Shown: positions 1-4,789 of the stretch, one piece after another
Layout of the letters: each line of letters opens with the position of its first letter
Numbering within the stretch: position 1 is the first letter of the stretch
DNA from: Actinomycetes bacterium
GTDB lineage: Bacteria; Actinomycetota; Acidimicrobiia; Acidimicrobiales; RAAP-2
Assembly (NCBI GenBank): GCA_021805305.1
Contig: JAJZFO010000306.1
Coordinates: forward strand, 453 to 6,882
DNA length: 6,430 bases
Reading direction: 5' to 3'
The notes under the pieces: generated by a model
Told to the model about the DNA's origin: nothing
The model's input: the letters and a program-made list of their open reading frames with translations, nothing else
The model's database searches: none
Made by a program: the position numbers and the translations under genes

Positions 1-609
1 CACCTCACTCCCGGGGTGCGGGTGTACGTGGGCGGGGCCCCGGCCCAGGGTGTCGACTTCCTCAGACGTCTCTACGGTCCGTTCCCCTGGGTCGTGGCGC
101 TGGCGCTCGGCGCAGCGCTGGTGATCCTCTGGCGGGCGTTCCGCTCCTTCGCCCTGGCGCTGTTGGCCGTCCTGGGCGACCTGGCGAGCGTGGCGGTGGC
201 CTACGGGGTCACGGTGGCGGTCTTTCGTTTCGGCGTCGCGGGGGCGTGGCTCGGCACCTACCGGGTGGATCAGATCGAGGGGTGGGTGCCGGTGTTCGTC
301 TTCGCCATGCTCTTCGGCCTCTCGATGGACTACGAGGTCTTCATCGTCGCGCGGATGCGTGAGGCGCGCGACGCGGGAGAAACCTGGGACGCGACGATCG
401 TCCGTGGCCTCGCCGAGACCGGCGGCGTCGTGAGTGCCGCCGCCCTCATCATGGTCGGTGCGCTCAGCGGCCTCGTGGCGGGTCACGTGGCCGGTCTGCA
501 GGAACTGGGCGTGGGACTCTCGACGGGCGTGCTGGTCGACGCCACTCTCGTGCGCGGCGTGGTCCTGCCGGCGTGCCTCGCCCTGCTCGGGAATCGTGCG
601 TGGAGATAG
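1..609 (+). CDS. MMPL/RND-family membrane transporter, C-terminal part (5' end outside window)
   Basis: The open frame runs in from the left edge and gives 202 residues before TAG at 607-609; the start lies outside the window. About five hydrophobic segments are visible (roughly residues 30-47, 50-77, 95-117, 143-160 and 167-197). The sequence GLSMDYEVF (106-114) matches the MMPL signature; its Asp110-Tyr111 corresponds to the Asp-Tyr pair that relays protons in MmpL3-type transporters. The last helix carries GVLVDATLVR and ends in LPACLALLGNRAW, the usual C-terminus of the family. Known role of the family: proton-driven export of lipids or other hydrophobic molecules across the cytoplasmic membrane. 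The substrate cannot be read from this fragment. It converges on the 561-aa exported-protein gene and is separated from it by a strong hairpin, so the two are unlikely to be one unit. The family is clear; the substrate is unknown. Confidence 0.92.
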   Translation, partial: HLTPGVRVYVGGAPAQGVDFLRRLYGPFPWVVALALGAALVILWRAFRSFALALLAVLGDLASVAVAYGVTVAVFRFGVAGAWLGTYRVDQIEGWVPVFVFAMLFGLSMDYEVFIVARMREARDAGETWDATIVRGLAETGGVVSAAALIMVGALSGLVAGHVAGLQELGVGLSTGVLVDATLVRGVVLPACLALLGNRAWR

Positions 610-646
610 GAAGGCCGCCCGCCGCCGGTGGCGACGGGCGGCCTTC
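610..646. terminator. Hairpin terminator between convergent genes
   Basis: A perfect 12-bp inverted repeat, GAAGGCCGCCCG (610-621) and CGGGCGGCCTTC (635-646), encloses a 13-nt loop that can itself form a small CGCC/GGCG stem. It starts one base after the transporter stop (607-609) and ends nine bases before the stop of the opposite gene (656-658), so it can serve both transcripts. There is no long U-tract on either side, only short T-containing runs, as is common for terminators in high-GC actinobacteria. Confidence 0.85.
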
Positions 647-655
647 TCGTCGCGA

Positions 656-2341
656 CTAGCGCACGACCCTGATGGCGAGTCGTATCGCGGGGACGTGATA
701 TCCCAGGGCGAGCCCGGGGAAGTCGCGCGCGTACGAGAGGTAGGGCACCATGCCGTAGGGGGTGTTGGCGAAGGAGGGCGAGAGCGAGTACAGCATCGGG
801 TAGAGGTCGATCAGGTGCGTGCCGACCCCGCCGGTGGCGCGCAGGTGAATCACCATGTAGCCGTTGGAGTTGAACCCGCAGCCGTAACCCATGTAGCTGT
901 TGTCGTAGTCGACACCCAGGGTGTTGTCGAGCTGGGTCCAGCCGACCCCCTTGATGCTGATCGTGAACTCCTGGCCCTGCTTGAAGACGTGAGTGCCCAC
1001 CCCCGCCTGTCCGGTGGGCAGGCCGGCGGTCGTGTCGTTCGCACTCGCCACGCCCAGGCTCACCACCTTGCCGCTGGCGTTGGTGAAGGGGACGATGCTC
1101 TCCATGACGTAGAAGGGGACCTGCGCCTCGACCTTGGTCCCGTCCATGACCTGCACCACGTGCCACCCGCCGAGGCCGTCGGGAACGGTGACGGTGGCGT
1201 TCAGCGCGCCGTTGGTGGCGCTCGCCGAACCCAGGGGGACCGAACTGAAGGCCCAGCAGGTGCTGTCACAGTTCACGCGGTTTCCCACCACGGTCGACCA
1301 CACCAGTTGCTGGGTGCCCGAGGTGGGCAGACCGGTGACGCTCAGCTTCACCTTGGTGAGGACGGGGCCGCGGGTCGTCGAGAGCGTGGCCACCGCCGAG
1401 GACGCGGGGTCCAGGCCCGCCGCGGAGAGCGTCGTGACGCGGTCCACGGTGGCGGTGACGTTGGCCGGCCAGTCGATGACCGAGGCCGGCGGTCCGTCGT
1501 CGCGGGTCACCCTGAAGTTGATCGTCGCTCCGTTGGTGTAGGGGATGGGTGACTGGACCACGTTGAGGTAGAGGTAGCTGATGGCGTTGCCCACCTGGAT
1601 GTAGTGGGTCCCCACCGCACCGGCCGCGCGGATCACGATGCTGGCGGTGCCACGGGTCCAGTTCGCCATCATCTCACCCGTGTAGTGGTTGTCGTAGAGA
1701 ACCGACGCGCCCCCGGTGTAGAAGCTCGCTCCCATCCCCGTGTAGGTGATGGTGATCGGTGTCCCGACCGGCCCCTGGCGCGGGGTGACGGTGAGGGTGC
1801 GCAACAGGGTGAAGCCCCCTTGGGCCACCTCGACCCCGTTGACGACGGCGTAGATGGTGTGCAGACCGCCGAAGTCGGCCGGGGCGCTGAACTGGTAGGT
1901 GAAGGCCCCGTGGGCGTCAGTGGTGACGGTGGCGAGGGTGACGTTGAAGTTCGTCGCCGCGCGCCCCAGGTAGTTCACGGTGTTGGGTTCGACGTCGGCG
2001 ACCCAGGTCGCGCTCGACGTGGACCATTCCAGAGTGACCGTGGCGTTGGCGGCCAGTCCCGAAGCGCTCAGGGTGATGGGTGTGTTGAGGACCCCCTCGA
2101 CGGGGCTCACGCCGATCGACCCGAGGGAACTGCCCACCGTGAAGGCGGGGCTCGTCGGGCCGGGCAACGGGGCGACCCCGGGGAGGTTGCTCGGCGCCAC
2201 CAGCGTGATGGGGTTGACGCTCGTCGTCGTGGGGGCGCTCGCCGCACCGCTCGGCGTGGCGAGGAGCGCGACCGGTACGAGGGACGCGGCGATCATTCCC
2301 ATCAGCCGCTGGGCGCGGCGACGGGTTGGGGTGGGGGACAT
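656..2341 (-). CDS. Exported protein with a duplicated Ig-like two-part module, function unknown
   Basis: 561 residues. The N-terminus has a signal peptide: basic RRR at 7-9, a hydrophobic core at about 14-29, and a likely cleavage after about residue 34-36. The start ATG is preceded by AAAGGAGA with seven bases between GGAG and ATG. The mature protein appears to be a tandem duplication. Copy 1 spans about 75-262 and copy 2 about 320-515. Each copy has a beta-rich part ending in GG-[LW]-H (158-161, 391-394), then a part with YDN-x-Y-x-G (216-222, 479-485) and G-V-G-T-H (G244-H246, G507-H509). The second copy adds C488 and GFNSNG; C358 and C362 form a CDSTC pair. A tail (516-561) rich in Tyr, Pro and Leu follows. 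It is the last gene of a three-gene cluster of exported proteins. I do not recognise a named family. An adhesin, sheath or surface-layer component is possible but is inference only. Confidence 0.85.
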   Translation of the reverse strand: MSPTPTRRRAQRLMGMIAASLVPVALLATPSGAASAPTTTSVNPITLVAPSNLPGVAPLPGPTSPAFTVGSSLGSIGVSPVEGVLNTPITLSASGLAANATVTLEWSTSSATWVADVEPNTVNYLGRAATNFNVTLATVTTDAHGAFTYQFSAPADFGGLHTIYAVVNGVEVAQGGFTLLRTLTVTPRQGPVGTPITITYTGMGASFYTGGASVLYDNHYTGEMMANWTRGTASIVIRAAGAVGTHYIQVGNAISYLYLNVVQSPIPYTNGATINFRVTRDDGPPASVIDWPANVTATVDRVTTLSAAGLDPASSAVATLSTTRGPVLTKVKLSVTGLPTSGTQQLVWSTVVGNRVNCDSTCWAFSSVPLGSASATNGALNATVTVPDGLGGWHVVQVMDGTKVEAQVPFYVMESIVPFTNASGKVVSLGVASANDTTAGLPTGQAGVGTHVFKQGQEFTISIKGVGWTQLDNTLGVDYDNSYMGYGCGFNSNGYMVIHLRATGGVGTHLIDLYPMLYSLSPSFANTPYGMVPYLSYARDFPGLALGYHVPAIRLAIRVVR

Positions 2342-2347
2342 GGACGA

Positions 2348-2369
2348 TCTCCTTTCACGCCGGGGCGTG
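2348..2369 (-). promoter_or_regulatory. Shine-Dalgarno with adjacent small palindrome, upstream of the 561-aa gene
   Basis: On the minus strand AAAGGAGA (2355-2348) is a near-ideal ribosome binding site that fixes the start at 2341. Directly 5' of it lies CACGCC-GG-GGCGTG (plus strand 2356-2369), a palindrome that could fold as a 5-bp stem with a 4-nt loop touching the SD. TTCACGC also occurs twice (2354-2360, 2374-2380). The SD is secure. Any control role for the palindrome, as operator or translational hairpin, is speculation. Confidence 0.55.
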
Positions 2370-2407
2370 GCACTTCACGCGTCAGAAGACTTTTCCTTCG
2401 CGCTCCA

Positions 2408-2457
2408 CCTCGCGAGCCCGAACACGACCGAGACGGACCTGGTTCGGGCTCGCGAGG
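2408..2457 (-). terminator. 16-bp hairpin after the 214-aa gene, probable terminator or attenuator
   Basis: The arms at 2408-2423 and 2442-2457 are perfectly complementary over 16 bp (core CTCGCGAGCCCGAAC / GTTCGGGCTCGCGAG) around an 18-nt loop. It begins 30 nt past the stop of the 214-aa gene in that gene's direction. No U-tract follows on either strand, so this would be a U-less terminator, a processing or stability hairpin, or a partial terminator that lowers expression of the downstream 561-aa gene. No good separate promoter is visible between the hairpin and that gene. Confidence 0.55.
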
Positions 2458-2487
2458 GAACTACTGGTGGCGTTGCCGAGGACGGAC

Positions 2488-3132
2488 CTAGGCGGCCGCG
2501 CCGATGCTCAACTGTGACGGGGCGGGCAGTGATCCCGCCGTGCTGGTGAGGGCCTTCTCGGCGTAGGTGTAACTGACCGCGCCGTGGGCCGCGCGCGCGA
2601 CCACCTTGACCCTGGTCGACTTACCGCCGAGCTTGACCGTCACGATCTTGTACGTCGCCTTGGTGGGGGCGAGGGTCACGGTGACCTTGAAGGGAACGAC
2701 GCCCGTCGGAGTGGCGGTCGTCGTCTTCCAGCCGTAGGTGAAGTAACCGTCGCGCGTGTTGTAGATCATCTGCGGCGCGGGGCTCACCCCGGGCAGGTCC
2801 TTGATCACGACGCTCTGGACATTCGCGGTGGTGAGGGGCGAACCGGTCAGCGGGCCGCCGGTGTTGTTGTCGATTCCCCACATGCGAAAGACCACGGTCT
2901 GGCCTTGGGTGAAGTTGTTGGCCAGGTAGCAGCCAGCTCCGACGGAGCCGGGGCTGCCCGCACCCATCACCGTGTCGACGTTGACCGACATGTAGCGGTT
3001 CCCCGACTGGAAGGGCGGCGCGGCCGGGGTGGTCGTCGTCGTGGTCGAGGCGCTCGCGACGCCGACTCCGATGAATGACACACCGCTCAGCGCCAATGCA
3101 GCGACCGCGGCGTGGGTGAATATCCTTCTCAT
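2488..3132 (-). CDS. Exported protein, possible single Ig-like domain, function unknown
   Basis: 214 residues with a clear signal peptide: MRRIF, a hydrophobic stretch at about 8-27, and ASA near 26-28. A Thr-rich linker (29-36) follows. The start ATG has AGGAGA about six bases upstream. The body at about 65-155 contains GCYLANNFTQGQTVVFRMWGID, whose C-x5-F-x2-G-x3-VFR pattern, followed by a D-x3-TG turn, recalls extracellular Ig-like beta domains of bacterial exported proteins; that likeness is from memory and weak. A basic segment at about 157-180 and a non-charged Ala/Ser-rich end close the protein. There is one cysteine in the mature region (C68). The gene starts 22 nt after the stop of the 195-aa gene, so the two are probably cotranscribed. 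No enzyme motif is visible and no function is assigned. It could be a partner or structural component of the other two exported proteins. Confidence 0.82.
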   Translation of the reverse strand: MRRIFTHAAVAALALSGVSFIGVGVASASTTTTTTPAAPPFQSGNRYMSVNVDTVMGAGSPGSVGAGCYLANNFTQGQTVVFRMWGIDNNTGGPLTGSPLTTANVQSVVIKDLPGVSPAPQMIYNTRDGYFTYGWKTTTATPTGVVPFKVTVTLAPTKATYKIVTVKLGGKSTRVKVVARAAHGAVSYTYAEKALTSTAGSLPAPSQLSIGAAA

Positions 3133-3154
3133 TGCTCTTCTCCTGTCTTTCCCT

Positions 3155-3742
3155 CTAGGCCTTGACGCTCAGGGTTCCCTTGAGCGTGGTGACGAAGCTC
3201 TGCGACTCCGCGCCGGTGGTGGTGTTCACCGTGAAGGTGGCGTGGACGTTGAGCGTCCCCTTCGCCCCGGCGAACTTCCCGGTCCCCTTGGTCACCTTGA
3301 CGGTTCCCGAGATCACGACCGGGTCGGGGGCCGAACTGGTCGGCGCGGCGGCGGCGGTGGTGGCCGCGCTCACGTTGAGCGCCGAGATGCTCAACGAACC
3401 GCCCGCACCCTTGAGGACCGCCGTACCGCGCAAGGGGTCAGAGGAACTCGAGGTGGAGAAGGATTTGGTCGCACCGCTCGCGGTGAGCGAGCCCACCCCC
3501 AACGTGGTGGCCTTACCGGTGGCGCTCATCGTGCCGCTGGCGCCGGTACTGGTCCAGAGGATCTTGACCGTGCCCTGGTAGCTGGCGCTGAAACTCAACT
3601 TCTTCGTCGTGATGACGTGCGCCTGAGGTATATGCGCGACGCGAACGGGAGATGCACCCGCACCCGTCACACCGACGCCGGCGCCGACGACGCACAACGC
3701 GCTCGCGACGCCCAGCAGACTTAACTTGCGGACCTGTTTCAT
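3155..3742 (-). CDS. Small exported beta-rich protein, function unknown; first gene of the cluster
   Basis: 195 residues. MKQVRK followed by a hydrophobic run (about 8-28) and AGAS is a good signal peptide. The start ATG at 3742-3740 has GAAGGG seven bases upstream. The mature protein is almost entirely small and beta-forming residues (Thr, Ser, Gly, Ala, Val) with no cysteine. Near its end, GTVKVTKGTGKFAGAKGTL (146-164) carries the G-T-G-[KR]-F-A-G-A-x-G turn often seen in small exported actinobacterial beta-barrel or lipocalin-like hypothetical proteins; this likeness is recalled, not searched. An Ala/Thr/Pro/Ser-rich linker (about 126-140) divides two beta-rich halves. It is the promoter-proximal gene of the minus-strand cluster and lies opposite the cytochrome-like gene. 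A surface or matrix protein is the simplest guess. No catalytic motif is visible. Confidence 0.82.
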   Translation of the reverse strand: MKQVRKLSLLGVASALCVVGAGVGVTGAGASPVRVAHIPQAHVITTKKLSFSASYQGTVKILWTSTGASGTMSATGKATTLGVGSLTASGATKSFSTSSSSDPLRGTAVLKGAGGSLSISALNVSAATTAAAAPTSSAPDPVVISGTVKVTKGTGKFAGAKGTLNVHATFTVNTTTGAESQSFVTTLKGTLSVKA

Positions 3743-3780
3743 GACTACACCCTTCGCTCGTCTCTCACCCCCCCTTGACG

Positions 3781-3786
3781 AGTATG
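3781..3786 (-). promoter_or_regulatory. Possible -10 element for the exported-protein cluster
   Basis: CATACT on the minus strand differs from TATAAT at two positions and sits where transcription would begin near 3774, giving a leader of about 32 nt before the ATG of the 195-aa gene. No recognisable -35 lies 17 nt upstream, so, if real, the promoter probably depends on an activator. The 11-bp repeats at 3821-3840 would then lie about 47-66 nt upstream of the start of transcription. Confidence 0.3.
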
Positions 3787-3820
3787 GACCCGCATTTTGC
3801 TGTCCCCCTAGGGCACTTCG

Positions 3821-3840
3821 TCATAAGAGAATCGTAAGAG
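3821..3840. repeat. Two 9-bp direct repeats spaced by 11 bp, possible response-regulator site
   Basis: TCATAAGAG (3821-3829) and TCGTAAGAG (3832-3840) differ at one base and repeat with an 11-bp period; on the minus strand the pattern is CTCTTA-N5-CTCTTA. Direct repeats of one helical turn are the known binding pattern of OmpR/PhoB-type winged-helix regulators. The site lies upstream of the exported-protein cluster and in an otherwise GC-rich region. The repeat is seen directly; the regulator class is inference. Confidence 0.45.
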
Positions 3841-3970
3841 TGGTCGTGACCCCCCTTCGGGTCCCTCGTCCGATATGAAGCTGTCGCCGGGGCGCGGCGC
3901 CGCTCCCCAGAGGGGGTGACACCGGTGGCGACACCGCCGTGATACCCCGAGGTCGCCTCAGGGTGTTCCC

Positions 3971-3991
3971 CGATGGTCGGCGTCGAAGATC
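3971..3991. repeat. Copy 1 of a 21-bp element shared with 4722-4742
   Basis: CGATGGTCGGCGTCGA followed by AGATC matches the stretch at 4722-4742 at 19 of 21 positions (differences at the 10th and 17th bases). This copy lies 92 bp before the ATG of the cytochrome-like gene; the other lies 44 bp before the start of the glycosidase gene, in the same orientation. A shared operator is possible. Confidence 0.5.
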
Positions 3992-4036
3992 CAACGTAAC
4001 TTCGAGGCGGGGACGCGAGAATCACGCCCGGCCCGC

Positions 4037-4058
4037 TCGAGGTGTGTTCGAGGTGCGT
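4037..4058. repeat. Tandem 11-bp repeat in the leader of the cytochrome-like gene
   Basis: TCGAGGTGTGT (4037-4047) is followed at once by TCGAGGTGCGT (4048-4058), 10 of 11 identical. Two weaker echoes follow with similar spacing (TCGGGGAAGGT at 4059 and TCGAAGGGGGT at 4069), the last covering the Shine-Dalgarno of the gene at 4084. Another TCGAGG occurs at 4002. This could be a direct-repeat regulator site at or below the promoter, or a repeat produced by slippage. Confidence 0.45.
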
Positions 4059-4083
4059 TCGGGGAAGGTCGAAGGGGGTCGTC

Positions 4084-4578
4084 ATGGCGGTCGAGGTATC
4101 AACGCGGGGAGGTGCCAACTCCACCACCCGACGACGGTGGCTGGTGCACGTGGTTCTCATCGTTGGCTTCCTCGCCTCCGCCGTGTCGCCCATCTTCCTG
4201 TCACGCCGGTATCTGGGCAACTCGGGGACCACCGACCACGCCATCATCTGTTCGATCGTCCTCGGGCTCGTCGTCGTTCACCTGTTCCAGCGCCGCCGGA
4301 CGCTACGGCGGTTCGTCAACCAACTCCTGCGGGGGCGCGACTCGGGGGGCGGGCGCACGTCGCCCGTGAGGACGGACCTCGTCCTGGCGCTGCTGACGCT
4401 CAACGCGATGGCGTCGGGTCTCGCCGACTACCTGGCTGGTCACCCTATCTATTTGCCCATCCCGGGGCCTTTCGTCTTGCAGAAGTGGCACGCGATCTCC
4501 GCGGTGGCGCTCGTGATCTACGTCACGACGCACGTGGTCCGCCGACGCAAGCGACTACGGCTGTCGCACATCTCGTAG
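4084..4578 (+). CDS. Small four-helix membrane protein, predicted di-haem cytochrome b-like
   Basis: 164 residues from ATG 4084, chosen because GAAGGGGG lies five bases upstream; an in-frame ATG at 4042 would add 14 basic, non-hydrophobic residues with no better site. Four hydrophobic helices are seen at about 19-39, 51-69, 98-118 and 134-152. Helix 2 has H52 and H66, helix 4 has H136 and H150: both are exactly H-x13-H. Two such pairs on two helices of a four-helix bundle are the known bis-haem ligand pattern of cytochrome b cores and of ferric-reductase/cytochrome b561-like membrane proteins. Arg-rich ends (16-18, 70-76, 153-159) put both termini and the 2-3 loop in the cytoplasm, so H52/H136 face outside and H66/H150 inside. 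It has no FAD, NAD or c-haem part, so it would need partners. Divergent from the exported-protein cluster. Role inferred: electron transfer across the membrane. Confidence 0.8.
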   Translation: MAVEVSTRGGANSTTRRRWLVHVVLIVGFLASAVSPIFLSRRYLGNSGTTDHAIICSIVLGLVVVHLFQRRRTLRRFVNQLLRGRDSGGGRTSPVRTDLVLALLTLNAMASGLADYLAGHPIYLPIPGPFVLQKWHAISAVALVIYVTTHVVRRRKRLRLSHIS

Positions 4579-4629
4579 ACCGTCGCAGGAGGCGTGTTCA
4601 CGCGTCGCGGCCACCCAGGGGTCCGGGTG

Positions 4630-4667
4630 TCGCGGTGTGCCCTCGCTCCCGGAGCCTCGCGGTGTGC
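4630..4667. repeat. 11-nt direct repeat in the cytochrome-glycosidase spacer
   Basis: TCGCGGTGTGC occurs exactly at 4630-4640 and 4657-4667, 27 bp apart. The region between 4579 and 4786 has no coding potential that I believe. A perfect 11-mer is uncommon by chance in 200 bases but not exceptional at this GC content. Confidence 0.35.
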
Positions 4668-4688
4668 TGTCGCCGGGTTCCGGGGGAC

Positions 4689-4703
4689 CGCACGACACGT
4701 GCG
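4689..4703. promoter_or_regulatory. Small perfect inverted repeat, possible operator
   Basis: CGCACG-ACA-CGTGCG is a perfect 6-bp inverted repeat around three bases, about 85-100 bp upstream of the glycosidase start. It may be a dimeric regulator site or a short transcript hairpin for the preceding gene. It lacks a following T-run, so a terminator role is weakly supported. Confidence 0.3.
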
Positions 4704-4721
4704 AGCCCAGAGTACTGTCGC

Positions 4722-4742
4722 CGATGGTCGACGTCGATGATC
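4722..4742. repeat. Copy 2 of the 21-bp element shared with 3971-3991
   Basis: CGATGGTCGACGTCGA followed by TGATC matches the upstream copy at 19 of 21 bases. In this copy the centre is a perfect 10-bp palindrome, TCGACGTCGA (4728-4737), as expected for a dimeric DNA-binding protein; the first copy has TCGGCGTCGA and breaks the symmetry at one base. It overlaps the 13-bp tandem repeat that follows. Confidence 0.5.
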
Positions 4743-4753
4743 GACATCGATGA
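4728..4753. repeat. Tandem 13-bp repeat upstream of the glycosidase gene
   Basis: TCGACGTCGATGA (4728-4740) and TCGACATCGATGA (4741-4753) are adjacent and differ at one base. The unit contains nested palindromes (TCGACGTCGA; TCGATG/CATCGA around ATCGA). It ends where the candidate -35 of the glycosidase promoter begins, a fitting place for an activator or repressor site. Confidence 0.5.
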
Positions 4754-4789
4754 ACCAGGCGCAGTAGCCCCACCTAACGTGGAGGGGTG
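4751..4789 (+). promoter_or_regulatory. Candidate promoter for a leaderless glycosidase transcript
   Basis: TAACGT (4775-4780) fits the TANNNT -10 of actinobacterial promoters, and the GTG at 4787 lies exactly seven bases after its end, where transcription would start. A weak -35-like TGAACC (4751-4756) is 18 bp upstream. GGAGG (4781-4785) leaves only one base before GTG, too close for a normal Shine-Dalgarno. Together these favour a leaderless mRNA that begins at or next to the GTG. Confidence 0.4.

Larger units (their letters stand above)
3743..4083. other. Divergent intergenic control region (341 bp)
   Basis: This gap lies between the start of the exported-protein cluster (minus) and the start of the cytochrome-like gene (plus), so it should hold promoters in both directions. 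It contains a possible minus-strand -10 (3781-3786), a pair of 11-bp spaced repeats (3821-3840), a 5-bp inverted repeat GACCC/GGGTC (3848-3863), a very GC-rich stretch with GGTG-A-CACC (about 3880-3945), an element repeated later in the window (3971-3991), and a second, unrelated pair of 11-bp tandem repeats (4037-4058). No convincing coding sequence lies in it. Confidence 0.7.

Noticed and set aside
434..1552. Long plus-strand open frame (372 codons) opposite the 561-aa gene
   Set aside because: It is a GC-rich antisense shadow: very Arg/Gly/His-rich, no signal or domain, overlapping both the MMPL gene and the exported-protein gene.
1604..2491. Plus-strand open frame of 295 codons
   Set aside because: Antisense shadow of the 561-aa gene with the low-complexity Arg/Gly composition typical of such frames; the minus-strand frame has a signal peptide and a strong ribosome site.
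3775..3780. TTGACG on the plus strand as a -35
   Set aside because: No -10-like hexamer follows at 16-19 bp, and the next plus-strand gene starts 300 bp away.
3848..3863. GACCC/GGGTC hairpin as a terminator
   Set aside because: Only 5 bp, no T-run, and it lies between two divergent gene starts where no transcript is expected to end.
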